Source of the DNA: Yinghuangia seranimata
GTDB taxonomy: Bacteria; Actinomycetota; Actinomycetes; Streptomycetales; Streptomycetaceae
Assembly: GCF_029953285.1 (NCBI RefSeq)
Contig: NZ_JASAOI010000007.1
Coordinates: 1-64,000, forward strand
Reading direction: 5' to 3'
Length of the DNA: 64,000 nt
Shown: piece after piece, positions 48,174-55,798 of the stretch
Numbering within the stretch: position 1 is the first letter of the stretch
Layout of the letters: the number at the start of each line of letters is the position of its first letter
Translations under genes and position numbers: made by a program
Notes under the pieces: generated by a model
What the model saw: the letters and a program-made list of their open reading frames with translations, nothing else
Told to the model about the DNA's origin: nothing
Databases searched by the model: none

Positions 48174-48182
48174 CGGAGGGTT

Positions 48183-48353
48183 ATGGTCCCTCTTCTGATC
48201 GTCCTGCTGTTGGCGCTGCTGCTCTTCGGCGCCGGGTTCGCGCTCCATCTCCTGTGGTGGATCGCCGTGTTCGTGCTGGTTCTCTGGCTGCTCGGGTTCT
48301 TCTTCCGGGGCGCGGGGACCGGTCGCTCCCGAGGACGCTGGTACCGGTGGTAG
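48183..48353 (+). CDS. Small hydrophobic protein (DUF5670 / Lmo0937 family)
   Basis: A 56-residue two-helix peptide nearly identical in plan to the product at 33019-33186 ([30 protein letters not shown], tail RSRGRWYRW). GGAGGG lies four bases before ATG, too close for normal initiation. With the -10 only 9 nt away, leaderless translation is likely. It is probably membrane-embedded and stress-induced; function unknown. Confidence 0.82.
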   Translation: MVPLLIVLLLALLLFGAGFALHLLWWIAVFVLVLWLLGFFFRGAGTGRSRGRWYRW

Positions 48354-48511
48354 CCGGCCGGCGGTGCGGGGCCGCACAGGTTCCGCGCCGCCGTGGAGCA
48401 GCGCCACCGCACCGCGACCGTCGCACCGGTCACACCTGTCACGCCGCAGTCGTTTCGGATCGGCCCCGGACGGATCATCCGTCCGGGGCCGAGACGCGGC
48501 CCCGGGGCCGG

Positions 48512-48964
48512 TCACCCCCCGGCGAGCCGCTTGGCGCGGCGCACGTCGTCACCGAGACCGCCGAGCCGGTCGGCGGAGCAGCACCGGCGCAGCCGCGGGA
48601 ACAGGCGCTCCTCCTCGTTCCGGACGTGCTCGGCGACCTCGGCCTTCAGCACGGCGAGCAGGGCGTCGAACCGCTCGTGGTCCGCGTCGTAGCCCTCGAG
48701 GTCCCTGAGGTGCCCCTCGATCCCGGCGTGGTCGGCGAGTTCCTTGTCGGCGAGCGAGTCCCCACCCGGGACGGTCTCGCGCACCGTCGGATAGAGGTAC
48801 GCCTCCTCCGCGGCGGAGTGGCGCATGAGCTCGGTGGTGAGCGTGTCGGCCAGCTCCTTGCGGCGCTTGGCGCGCACGGGCGCCTCGCCGATGGCGGCGA
48901 ACAGCCGCTCCACCCTGCGGTGGTCGGCGGTGAGTTCCTCGGTGACGTCGGTACGGCGGCTCAT
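48512..48964 (-). CDS. Hemerythrin domain protein
   Basis: A 150-residue hemerythrin with a full ligand set: TADHRRVERLF, RHSAAEEAYLYP, LADHAGIEGHL and EHVRNEEERLFP. It closely resembles residues 1-150 of the product of 57639. It binds non-haem di-iron and may respond to oxygen or peroxide. ATG 48964 follows AAAGGA. The promoter GTGT-N15-GGGTAG lies at 49015-49039. Confidence 0.88.
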   Translation of the reverse strand: MSRRTDVTEELTADHRRVERLFAAIGEAPVRAKRRKELADTLTTELMRHSAAEEAYLYPTVRETVPGGDSLADKELADHAGIEGHLRDLEGYDADHERFDALLAVLKAEVAEHVRNEEERLFPRLRRCCSADRLGGLGDDVRRAKRLAGG

Positions 48965-49014
48965 GGCCGTCCTTTCCGGTTCGCGCCGCCAGACGCTCCG
49001 ACGGCCCAGGACGG

Positions 49015-49039
49015 CTACCCCGACGCGACCACGGCACAC
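49015..49039 (-). promoter_or_regulatory. SigB-like promoter of the hemerythrin gene
   Basis: Minus-strand GTGT-N15-GGGTAG, 50 nt before ATG 48964. Confidence 0.65.
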
Positions 49040-49088
49040 GGGCGGAACCGGCCGCTGAACGCGGGAAACGTCGGCACGCCGGACGCGG

Positions 49089-50129
49089 TCAGGTCTCCCG
49101 ATCGGCGGCCTGACGCTCGTCAGGCTCCTCGCGCGCCTCCGGCGTCCAGGCGCGGGTGTCGCGGGGTTCGACGTACGGCTCCTCGTCGGGTGCGTGTCCG
49201 GCGGCGACGGCGCGCTGGCGGGACAGCTCGGCGTCGAACTCGAGGCCGAGCAGGACGGCGAGGTTGGCGACCCACAGCCAGACGAGGAAGACGACGACGC
49301 CCGCGAAGGTGCCGTAGGTCTTGTTGTAGGCGGCGAAGTTCGCGACGTAGAGCGCGAATCCGCCGGAGGCGAGGACCCAGATGACCACGGCGACGATCCC
49401 GCCCGGGGTGATCCACCGGAAGCCCCGGTCCTTCGCGTTCGGCGCCGCCCAGTAAAGCAGCGCGATCATCAGCACCACGAGCAGCACCAGCACCGGCCAC
49501 TTGGCGATGTCCCATACAGCGACCGCCGTGTCCCCGAGACCGAGCGCGCCTCCGGCCTGCCGGGCGATGCCCCCGGTGAACACCACGATCAGCGCGCTGG
49601 CGCAGGCGAGCACCATCAGCACGACGGTCAGGACCACGCGCAGCGGCGTGAGCTTCCACACCGGGCGGCCTTCCTCGATGTCGTAGACCACGTTCGCGGC
49701 ACGGATGAACGCCGCCACGTAGCCGGACGCCGACCACACGGCGAGCACCAGGCCGACGACCGCCAGCACCGAGCCGGTCCCGGCGCTGGACTGCAGCTCC
49801 CGTACCGCGTTGGTGATGACGTCGCGGACCGCGCCCGGAGCCAGCTTCTGTACGTTGTCCAGCACCGCGCGGGTCGCCGACTCGCCGGCGACGCCCAGCA
49901 ACGAGACGAGGACGAGGATCGCCGGGAACAACGACAGCACCCCGTAGTAGGTCAACGCGGCGGCCCGATCGGGGAGTTCGTCCCTGCGGAACTCACTGAC
50001 CGTGCGCTTGAGCAACGCCCACCACGCGGACTTAGGCAACTGCGAGGGTTGCTCCGGCCGCGCCCGCTCCCGCCGCTCGGGCGTGTCGCGGCGTTCCCGA
50101 CGGCCGTCTGCGTCGCGTCGTGGCTCCAT
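49089..50129 (-). CDS. YihY/virulence factor BrkB family membrane protein
   Basis: A 346-residue membrane protein with six to seven helices. LPDRAAALTYYGVLSLFPAILVLVSLLG is the family's first helix motif, followed by ASGYVAAFIRAANVVYDIEEGRPVWK, YWAAPNAKDRGFRWITPGG and YGTFAGVVVFLVWLWVANLAVLLGLEFDAEL. The N- and C-termini are charged. It was once called RNase BN by error; it is probably a transporter. I use ATG 50129, with only a weak AAAGG. A paralogue lies at 50911. Confidence 0.88.
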   Translation of the reverse strand: MEPRRDADGRRERRDTPERRERARPEQPSQLPKSAWWALLKRTVSEFRRDELPDRAAALTYYGVLSLFPAILVLVSLLGVAGESATRAVLDNVQKLAPGAVRDVITNAVRELQSSAGTGSVLAVVGLVLAVWSASGYVAAFIRAANVVYDIEEGRPVWKLTPLRVVLTVVLMVLACASALIVVFTGGIARQAGGALGLGDTAVAVWDIAKWPVLVLLVVLMIALLYWAAPNAKDRGFRWITPGGIVAVVIWVLASGGFALYVANFAAYNKTYGTFAGVVVFLVWLWVANLAVLLGLEFDAELSRQRAVAAGHAPDEEPYVEPRDTRAWTPEAREEPDERQAADRET

Positions 50130-50230
50130 ACCTTTGCGGCTTGCCCGATCCGGCCCCGGTATGCGCCGCCCGGCCCCCTGCCTCGTCGGGCCGTGCCGAA
50201 GCCTGCACGCGCCGTAGTCCGTGCGTCTGC

Positions 50231-50255
50231 GCGTAGTCACCCGTCGCCCGGGTAG
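50231..50255 (+). promoter_or_regulatory. SigB-like promoter, near-leaderless
   Basis: Plus-strand GCGT-N15-GGGTAG; 10 nt from the -10 to ATG 50266. Confidence 0.6.
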
Positions 50256-50265
50256 CCGCCCGGAT

Positions 50266-50523
50266 ATGAACGCCCGTCCCGAACATTGCCGCGCACCGTT
50301 CCTGGACGCCCTGGCCGCGCACGTCCCCGCGGACAAGGCCGCCGGGCGCATCGCCGCAGAGATGATCACCCCGTATCCGCCGGGCATACCGGTGGTCCTG
50401 CCCGGCGAGCGCATCTCAGGCGCGGTTCTCGACTATCTGCGCAGCAGGGCGGAGGCCGGCATGGTCCTGCCCGACGCCGATGACGACCACGCCGAGAGCA
50501 TCCGGGTCGTCGTCGAAAGCTAG
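50266..50523 (+). CDS. Free-standing Orn/Lys/Arg decarboxylase C-terminal domain
   Basis: An 85-residue protein equal to the C-terminal domain of basic amino-acid decarboxylases. GRIAAEMITPYPPGIPVVLPGERISGAVLDYLRSRAEAGM is the classic segment just before the end of those enzymes. The PLP-binding core and its Lys are absent, so it cannot be a decarboxylase itself. Yet it has a good start, an own promoter (GGGTAG 10 nt upstream) and normal codon use. It may regulate or assemble with a decarboxylase elsewhere, or be a domesticated remnant. Confidence 0.7.
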   Translation: MNARPEHCRAPFLDALAAHVPADKAAGRIAAEMITPYPPGIPVVLPGERISGAVLDYLRSRAEAGMVLPDADDDHAESIRVVVES

Positions 50524-50541
50524 ACCGCGGGAGTGATGGGC

Positions 50542-50904
50542 ATGAAGCTTCGGCATCCTGCGGACCGCAACGAACGCGGTCGATTCGAGCGGTTCGCCGA
50601 GGGCGCCTCGAACCTCACCAGCAGCCCGGCGTTCTACGCCGTGTGCGTGATGTTGGTGGCGTTGTTCCTCGCGGCCAAGCTCGCGGGCTGGTCGGTGGAG
50701 TGGCAGATATTCACCGCGGACCTGATGACCGCGGTGACCCTGATGTTGCTGGCCCTGCTGAAGAACAGCGAGCGCCGCGCCGAACGCGCCGTCCAGCGCA
50801 AGCTCGACGCGATCGCCGCCGCCCTCCTCGACCAGCGCGAAGGCAGGCAGGGGCGGGTGGGCGAGGACCTGGAGAACGCGATCGGCATGGACGAGGAGGT
50901 CTGA
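50542..50904 (+). CDS. Low-affinity iron permease family protein
   Basis: A 120-residue protein with FERFAEGASNLTSSPAFYAVCVMLVALFLAAKLAG, a second helix (IFTADLMTAVTLMLLALLKNSERRAERAVQRKLDAI) and an acidic C-terminus, matching the iron permease family (PF04120). Despite the name, bacterial members are not proven transporters. ATG 50542 is favoured because GGGAG is 8 nt away; ATG 50536 and GTG 50533 are alternatives. It lies 18 nt after the decarboxylase-domain gene, likely in one transcript. Confidence 0.83.
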   Translation: MKLRHPADRNERGRFERFAEGASNLTSSPAFYAVCVMLVALFLAAKLAGWSVEWQIFTADLMTAVTLMLLALLKNSERRAERAVQRKLDAIAAALLDQREGRQGRVGEDLENAIGMDEEV

Positions 50905-50910
50905 GGTCCG

Positions 50911-51825
50911 TCACTTCCGCTCGCGACGCTTGGCGGGGTGGGGCTTTCCGCCCTTGCGGGCGCGCTCGCGGGCAAGTTCGGCGTCGAACATCAGGCCGCA
51001 CAGGATGGCGACATTGGTCAGCCACTGCCACACCAGGAAGATCGCGATACCCGCGAGCGTGCCGTAGGCGCGGTTGAAGGAGTGGAAGTTCGCGACGTAC
51101 GCGGCGAACACCGCGGACGACGCCAGCCAGACCACCAGCGCGAGGACGGTGCCCGGGCTCAGCCAGCGGATGCTCTCGCCGTCCACGTCCGGAGCCAGCC
51201 GGTAGAGCATGGTCAGTGTCAAAACCACCAGGACGGCCAGCACCGGCCACTTGGCGAACGACCACACGGTCAGCGCGGCGTCGCCGGCGCCGAGGGCACG
51301 TCCGAGACCGCGGGCGGCCCCGCCGGTGAAGACCACGATGAGCGCGCCGAGGCACGCCGACAGCAGGAGCCCGGCCGTCACGGCGAGGCGCATGGGGAGG
51401 GTCTTCCACAGCGGGCGGCCCTCGGGGACGTCGTAGACGATGTTGGCGGCGCGCATGAAGGCGCCGACGTAGCCGGAGGCCGCCCACAGCGCCCCCGCGA
51501 GCCCCACGAGCACGAAGACCGAGCCGGTGCCGCGACCGGCCTGCAGCTGTGTGATGGCGCCGTTGAGGATGTCGCGTGCCGCGCCCGGCGCGAAGGCCCG
51601 GAGGTTGTCGAGGATCCGCTGAGTGGCGGCGCTTCCCACGACACCGAGGACGGACACGACGACGAGGAGCCCGGGGAACAGGGACAGCGTCGCCCAGTAC
51701 GTGAGTGCGGCGGCGCTGTCGCCGAGGTGGCTGCGCCGGAACTCGGCGATCGTGCGGCGCAGCACCACGGTCCACGCGTCCGTGGGGAGGTCGGTGGGCT
51801 TCCGGGGGCCACCGCGGCGCGGCAC
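50911..51825 (-). CDS. YihY/virulence factor BrkB family membrane protein
   Basis: A 304-residue paralogue of the product of 49089, with the same helices (LGDSAAALTYWATLSLFPGLLVVVSVLG, ASGYVGAFMRAANIVYDVPEGRPLWK, YGTLAGIAIFLVWQWLTNVAILCGLMFDAEL) and a basic C-terminus. Its start lies just downstream of gvpK, 12 bp after that gene's stop, on the same strand, so it may be the last gene of the gas vesicle transcript. Confidence 0.88.
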   Translation of the reverse strand: MPRRGGPRKPTDLPTDAWTVVLRRTIAEFRRSHLGDSAAALTYWATLSLFPGLLVVVSVLGVVGSAATQRILDNLRAFAPGAARDILNGAITQLQAGRGTGSVFVLVGLAGALWAASGYVGAFMRAANIVYDVPEGRPLWKTLPMRLAVTAGLLLSACLGALIVVFTGGAARGLGRALGAGDAALTVWSFAKWPVLAVLVVLTLTMLYRLAPDVDGESIRWLSPGTVLALVVWLASSAVFAAYVANFHSFNRAYGTLAGIAIFLVWQWLTNVAILCGLMFDAELARERARKGGKPHPAKRRERK

Positions 51826-51837
51826 GGGTGCGACACC

Positions 51838-52182
51838 TCAGTCGCGCGGTAGCAGCGTGCCCAGCGGGCCGAGGTCGAGGTTGAGGTCCTCCGGCGTCAG
51901 CCCGAAGCGTTCGCGCAACTGGTCCATGCGGTCCTCCAGGAGCATGAGGGTCAGACCGATCCGCTCCTCCTGGTCGTCGCTGAGGTCGCCCGCGTCGACC
52001 CTGCGCAGCGCCTGGCGCTCCATGACCTGGCGCAGCAGTTCGACCAGGGTGAGGATCAGGCGGACCAGGTCGCGTTCGACGTCGTCGGGATCCAGGTCGA
52101 TGCGGCGCCGTCGGCGCGCACGTCCTTCCGGCCGTGTGTCGGGCCACCAGTCGTCGCCTCGATCGAGGGGGTTCGCGGTCAT
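51838..52182 (-). CDS. gvpK: Gas vesicle protein GvpK
   Basis: A 114-residue GvpK. RRIDLDPDDVERDLVRLILTLVELLRQVMERQALRRVDAGDLSDDQEERIGLTLM is the conserved core with alternating Leu and acidic residues; EDLNLDLGPLGTLL ends it. GvpK is an accessory protein needed for vesicle assembly. It overlaps the preceding gvpS stop (ATGA). Confidence 0.92.
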   Translation of the reverse strand: MTANPLDRGDDWWPDTRPEGRARRRRRIDLDPDDVERDLVRLILTLVELLRQVMERQALRRVDAGDLSDDQEERIGLTLMLLEDRMDQLRERFGLTPEDLNLDLGPLGTLLPRD

Positions 52183-52394
52183 CGCGCGTCACCTGCCGAC
52201 GGCGTATCAGGCGCGGCGGGGGCGATGAGCGCGCGGAGATCGATCCGGACGAGGGGAATGTCCGCGATCGTGAGGAAGACCTCGCCGCACAGGACGACAC
52301 CCCCGGCCAGCAGGCGGTCGATCAGGTCGACCAGCGTCGCTTCGGTGCGCACGTTGGGCAGCGGGGTGGGCAGCGCCCCCGACGAGCCGGTCAC
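52179..52394 (-). CDS. gvpS: Gas vesicle protein GvpS (GvpA-related)
   Basis: A 71-residue shell-type protein with LVDLIDRLLAGGVVLCGEVFLTIADIPLVRIDLRALIA, the GvpA-like core. It belongs to the gvpS/J minor shell group. GTG 52394 follows GGGAGG and overlaps the gvpL stop (GTGA). Confidence 0.87.
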   Translation of the reverse strand: MTGSSGALPTPLPNVRTEATLVDLIDRLLAGGVVLCGEVFLTIADIPLVRIDLRALIAPAAPDTPSAGDAR

Positions 52395-53233
52395 GGGAAC
52401 ACACCTCCCTGGTCGGATCCCGCTTCGGACGCGGTGAAGGAGTACGGCACCCACGGGCCGCCCACGTCGAGGCGCAGGCCCGGGCCGGTCCAGCGGGCGA
52501 GTGCCGCGCCGAACGCGTCGGTTCGGTCGTCCGCCACCAGGTAGGCGGCGTTGAAGACGTTGACCTCGTCGCCGACCGCGTCGCCGACCTCGTCCCCGCC
52601 GTGGGCGGGGGGCGCCGGGCGGGGTGGAAGGTGCCGTACGTCGTCGGCGACGGCGCGGAGCGCCTCGTCGAGTTCCCCGACGGATTGGAGCACGGCTACG
52701 CGGGCGCGCTCGGCCTCGTGCTGCTCGTCCTTGCGTCGGCGCAGGTAGTCGCGGCCCGCACCGGGCCGTGGCGCGCCCGAGACGCGCGCCGCGGGGCGTG
52801 ACTCGCCTCCCTTGCCGGGTCCGTAGACCTTGACCCCCCATTCGGCGCGGCCGGCGACGCGGCGCAAGGCGTCCTGGAGCCGGTCGCCTTCCTCGCGCAG
52901 TGTGCGGCGCACGCCTTCGTCGTCTTCGTACAACGTGGCCAGGCGCATGGGCACCGTGGGAGCGGTGTTTCCGGCGGCCTGCACGACGCGGTGGTGCGCG
53001 CGGACCATGCGGTCCACGTCGTCGATGTCGGAGAGGCGCTTCCTCAGCTCTTCCGCTTCGAACTCGTCGCGGGGCACCCGCTGGACGACCGCCACGAGGG
53101 GCCCCTCGGGGAGCGTGTAGGGCACGCCGTCGTCGATCCCCGCGACGTCGGCCAGGGCGTCGGCGGGGAGGGGCGCCAGGCTGACGGCGTACAGATAGCT
53201 CGCCAGGCGGCGTGCGGTGTGGGGCGCGTTCAC
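52391..53233 (-). CDS. gvpL: Gas vesicle protein GvpL
   Basis: A 280-residue GvpF/L-type protein. The two-domain plan shows SYLYAVSLAPLPADA, PLVAVVQRVPRDEF, PTVPMRLATLYEDDEGVRR, EWGVKVYGP and a C-terminal FNAAYLVADDRTDAFGAAL...GPWVPYSF. GvpF/L proteins contact GvpA and act in nucleation. It overlaps gvpJ and gvpS by 4 bp each. Confidence 0.9.
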   Translation of the reverse strand: MNAPHTARRLASYLYAVSLAPLPADALADVAGIDDGVPYTLPEGPLVAVVQRVPRDEFEAEELRKRLSDIDDVDRMVRAHHRVVQAAGNTAPTVPMRLATLYEDDEGVRRTLREEGDRLQDALRRVAGRAEWGVKVYGPGKGGESRPAARVSGAPRPGAGRDYLRRRKDEQHEAERARVAVLQSVGELDEALRAVADDVRHLPPRPAPPAHGGDEVGDAVGDEVNVFNAAYLVADDRTDAFGAALARWTGPGLRLDVGGPWVPYSFTASEAGSDQGGVFP

Positions 53234-53703
53234 GACTCGGCCTCCCTGGACCCGCCTCCCTCGTGCCCGGCCAAGAGCTCACGCAGCCGCCGGTTCTCCT
53301 CGACCAGGCGGGCGTCGGCCGACTCGACGGCCGCCGCGGAGGACTCCCCCGACTGCCCCAACTGCCTGCGGAGACGCTCGTTCTCGTCGGCGAGCTGGCG
53401 GTCCGCGGCCTTGGAGGAGAGGGAGGGGTCGCGCTCCCACCAGTCGATCCCCATCTCCTTCGCGCGGTCGACGGACGCGACGAGCAAACGGAGCTTGATG
53501 GTCAGCAACTCGATGTCGACGAGGTTGATCTTGATGTCGCCCGCGATGACGATGCCCTTGTCGAGGACGCGCTCCAGGAGGTCGGCCAGGCTGTCCGTCC
53601 GCCGCCCGCCGTCCATGGGGGCGCGCCGCGCCGGCGAATCGGCCGGCCAGCCTCGGTCGGCGGGGCGGGTGGTTCGCGTCGGGTAGACGGGCTCGCCGGT
53701 CAT
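53230..53703 (-). CDS. gvpJ: Gas vesicle protein GvpJ with coiled-coil tail
   Basis: A 157-residue protein. Residues 35-95 carry the GvpA-like core (LADLLERVLDKGIVIAGDIKINLVDIELLTIKLRLLVASVDRAKEMG), followed by DWWERDPSLSS and a Leu/Glu/Arg-rich C-terminal coiled coil (LADENERLRRQLG, LVEENRRLRELL). The tail makes it longer than GvpA. ATG 53703 overlaps the stop of the gvpZ gene. Confidence 0.87.
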   Translation of the reverse strand: MTGEPVYPTRTTRPADRGWPADSPARRAPMDGGRRTDSLADLLERVLDKGIVIAGDIKINLVDIELLTIKLRLLVASVDRAKEMGIDWWERDPSLSSKAADRQLADENERLRRQLGQSGESSAAAVESADARLVEENRRLRELLAGHEGGGSREAES

Positions 53704-54839
53704 CGGGCTGTGCGGCGTGCCGGCCGGCGGGCGGACTTGTGCTCGTCGTCTTCTTCTTCGTCCTCGTCGTCCTCGTCCTCGTCTTCGTCCTCCTCGTCCT
53801 CGTCCTCGTCCTCGTCTGCGGCCTCTTCGTCTTCGTCGTCTTCGTCGTCTTCGTCGTCCGTGGCCTCTTGGTCCTCTTCGTCTTCGTCCTCGTACTCGTC
53901 CTCGGCCTCGTCTTCTTCGTCCTCGTCCTCGGCCTCTTCGTCCTCGTCCTCTTCGTCCTCGGCGTCCTCGTCCTCGTCCGCGGCCTCGTCGTCCTCGACG
54001 TCGTCCGTGGTCTCGTTCTCGTCCTCTTCGGCGGCGGAGTCCTCCTGCTCCTCCTCGTCCGACGTGAACATGACGTAGTGCCGGAACCCCTTGAGGTCCA
54101 GGCGCACGCGGCGGCCTTGGGCGCGCCACAGGTTGCCGACCTTCTCGAAGGGACCGGACGGGTGGTACTCGATGTCGACGATGATCCTGGTCAAGCGCTC
54201 GCCGAGCTCGTGGAACGTGACCATTCCGCGGGTCGTGCCCTTGGCCCCCTGCGAGGTCCAGGAGATGCACTCTTCGGGGATGTCGGTCTGCACCTCGGCG
54301 CGCCAGCTCCGCTTGGAGGGGCCGACCTTGAGGTTCCAGTTGCTCGACCCGTCGTCGTCCGAGACGTCAACGCTGCGCACACCCTTCGCCCACTGGGAGA
54401 AGTCGTCGTACCGGGTCCAGTACTCGTACGCGACGTCCACCGGCACGCCGACGTCGATGGCTTCGGTGATGTGGGTGAACTTCTTGCCCTGGCTGCCCTT
54501 CTTCTTGCCGGTGAGCCCGGCGCTTTCCGCGGCGTTCCCAAGGCTGTCCGTCACGCCGCTGAGGCTGGACTTCACACCGCTTGCCGCGGCGTGCATGACC
54601 GCTGACGGTACGTGCTTCGGCAGGTTGAGCGACGGCAGGAGACCGCTGCCGCCGTTCTCCGCCGCCTCGCCGAGCCGGTCGGCGGCCCCCGCGACGTGGC
54701 GCCCCGCGTTCTCCACCATGTGCGTCGCACGCGCGGCCAGGTAGTGCTCGACGGCCTGCACAAGCCGGTCGATAACCATCTCCTGCGCGCCGCCGTTCGC
54801 CGGGCGGGCGGCGCTCTCGTCTGTGGTGCGCGGTGCCAT
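53700..54839 (-). CDS. gvpZ: Gas vesicle accessory SRPBCC protein with acidic tail (GvpZ-like)
   Basis: A 379-residue protein. Residues 1-115 are helical and amphipathic. Residues 118-255 form an SRPBCC domain (ITEAIDVGVPVDVAYEYWTRYDDFSQWAKGVRSVDVSDDD, EECISWTSQGAKGTTRGMVTFHEL). From about residue 261 to 366 nearly every residue is Asp or Glu, before a short basic end (SARRPARRTAR). By position it is gvpZ. The preceding gene encodes a protein with the opposite, Lys/Arg/Ser-rich tail. ATG 54839 follows GGAG at 8 nt. Confidence 0.82.
   Translation of the reverse strand: MAPRTTDESAARPANGGAQEMVIDRLVQAVEHYLAARATHMVENAGRHVAGAADRLGEAAENGGSGLLPSLNLPKHVPSAVMHAAASGVKSSLSGVTDSLGNAAESAGLTGKKKGSQGKKFTHITEAIDVGVPVDVAYEYWTRYDDFSQWAKGVRSVDVSDDDGSSNWNLKVGPSKRSWRAEVQTDIPEECISWTSQGAKGTTRGMVTFHELGERLTRIIVDIEYHPSGPFEKVGNLWRAQGRRVRLDLKGFRHYVMFTSDEEEQEDSAAEEDENETTDDVEDDEAADEDEDAEDEEDEDEEAEDEDEEDEAEDEYEDEDEEDQEATDDEDDEDDEDEEAADEDEDEDEEDEDEDEDDEDEEEDDEHKSARRPARRTAR
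53745..54060 (-). repeat. Low-complexity Asp/Glu coding repeat
   Basis: About 315 bp of tcctcgtcctcg-type repeats (plus strand), giving the acidic tail of the GvpZ-like protein. It is in frame throughout. Confidence 0.85.
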
Positions 54840-54840
54840 C

Positions 54841-55512
54841 TCACGACTCCTTCTTGCTCTTGCTCTGCCGGCCGCTGCCGGCTGTGCTGCGCGATCGACT
54901 GGACGACGAGCCCGACGTGCTCTTGCGCGAGGACGAGCCGGAGGTGCTCTTGCGCGACGACGAGCCGCCCGCCGTGCTCTTGCGCGACGACGTGCTGGAC
55001 GAGCTCTTCCGTGACGCCGGGCCCGACGTGCTCTTCCGTGACGACGAGCTCGACGAACTCGACGAGCTCTTCCGCGACGATCCGCCCGTGGACGACCCAC
55101 CGCTGCTCCGGCCGGACCCCGATGAGGACTTCCGGGTCGCCGACGACGCCTTGGCGGCACCGGACGACGCGGCCTTCTTGGCCCCCGACTTCGCCTTGTC
55201 CGGCGCCTCGGTCAGTGCGTCGGCCTTGTTCTCCAGCCGGTCGGCCAGGGCCCCGGCCTTCCGTTCGACGGCGGCGTTCACGGCATGCTTTCCGGCGGCC
55301 GCCACGTCGTTCCGCACCTGCTCGGTGAGCCGGGACAGTTGCGGCGTCGCGCCCAGGCGATGTACGCCAGCGGCGGCGAGTTCCTTGGGTGACAGGTTGT
55401 AGTGCTTGGTCAGCAGGTAGCTCCCGACTCCGAGCGCCACCCGGCCCTTCTTGGTGCGGCCGAGGACGTATCCGCCGGCCACGGCCACAGCGAGCGCGGC
55501 TCTGTTCATCAT
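54841..55512 (-). CDS. gvpY: Gas vesicle accessory protein with Ser/Lys/Arg-rich tail (GvpY-like)
   Basis: A 223-residue protein. A short hydrophobic N-terminus (ALAVAVAGGYVLGRTKKGRVALGVGSYLL) and a helical region to about residue 100 (LSPKELAAAGVHRLG) are followed by a 115-residue basic repeat tail of SSSRKSTSG-like units. By position it is gvpY. It precedes the GvpZ-like gene by 1 bp and overlaps the gvpG stop. Confidence 0.78.
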   Translation of the reverse strand: MMNRAALAVAVAGGYVLGRTKKGRVALGVGSYLLTKHYNLSPKELAAAGVHRLGATPQLSRLTEQVRNDVAAAGKHAVNAAVERKAGALADRLENKADALTEAPDKAKSGAKKAASSGAAKASSATRKSSSGSGRSSGGSSTGGSSRKSSSSSSSSSSRKSTSGPASRKSSSSTSSRKSTAGGSSSRKSTSGSSSRKSTSGSSSSRSRSTAGSGRQSKSKKES

Positions 55513-55772
55513 GACTCCTCCTCACCCCCGCCGTGCCCCCGGACCTCCATGCCGTACTCCAGGCGGTCCAGCAGCTCTTCTTCTCGCCGGTCGTAGGTTT
55601 CCTCGTCGATAAGGCCGTCTGCCAAGTCCCTTTGCAGGTCCGCTAGTTCCGCTCGTATGGCAGCCGGGTCGTACATCTCCTGCTCCGCGGCGTCCTCGAT
55701 GCGGCGCGCCACCCACACCACACCCCTGACCGGCGCGAGCGGCAGTGTCAGCAATCCGGTGAGCAGTCCCAT
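55509..55772 (-). CDS. gvpG: Gas vesicle protein GvpG
   Basis: An 87-residue protein with GLLTGLLTLPLAPVRGVVWVARRIEDAAEQEMYDPAAIRAELADLQRDLADGLIDEETYDRREEELLDRLE, the GvpG signature. ATG 55772 follows AGGAG at 7 nt; the frame is open to 55859. It lies 26 bp after gvpF. Confidence 0.9.
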   Translation of the reverse strand: MGLLTGLLTLPLAPVRGVVWVARRIEDAAEQEMYDPAAIRAELADLQRDLADGLIDEETYDRREEELLDRLEYGMEVRGHGGGEEES

Positions 55773-55798
55773 GAGTGGCTCCTGACGTTCCTCGCGGC

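Noticed and set aside
53739-54078. Plus-strand frames with poly-Ser or Leu/Val runs
   Set aside because: They are antisense readings of the Asp/Glu tail of the GvpZ-like protein.
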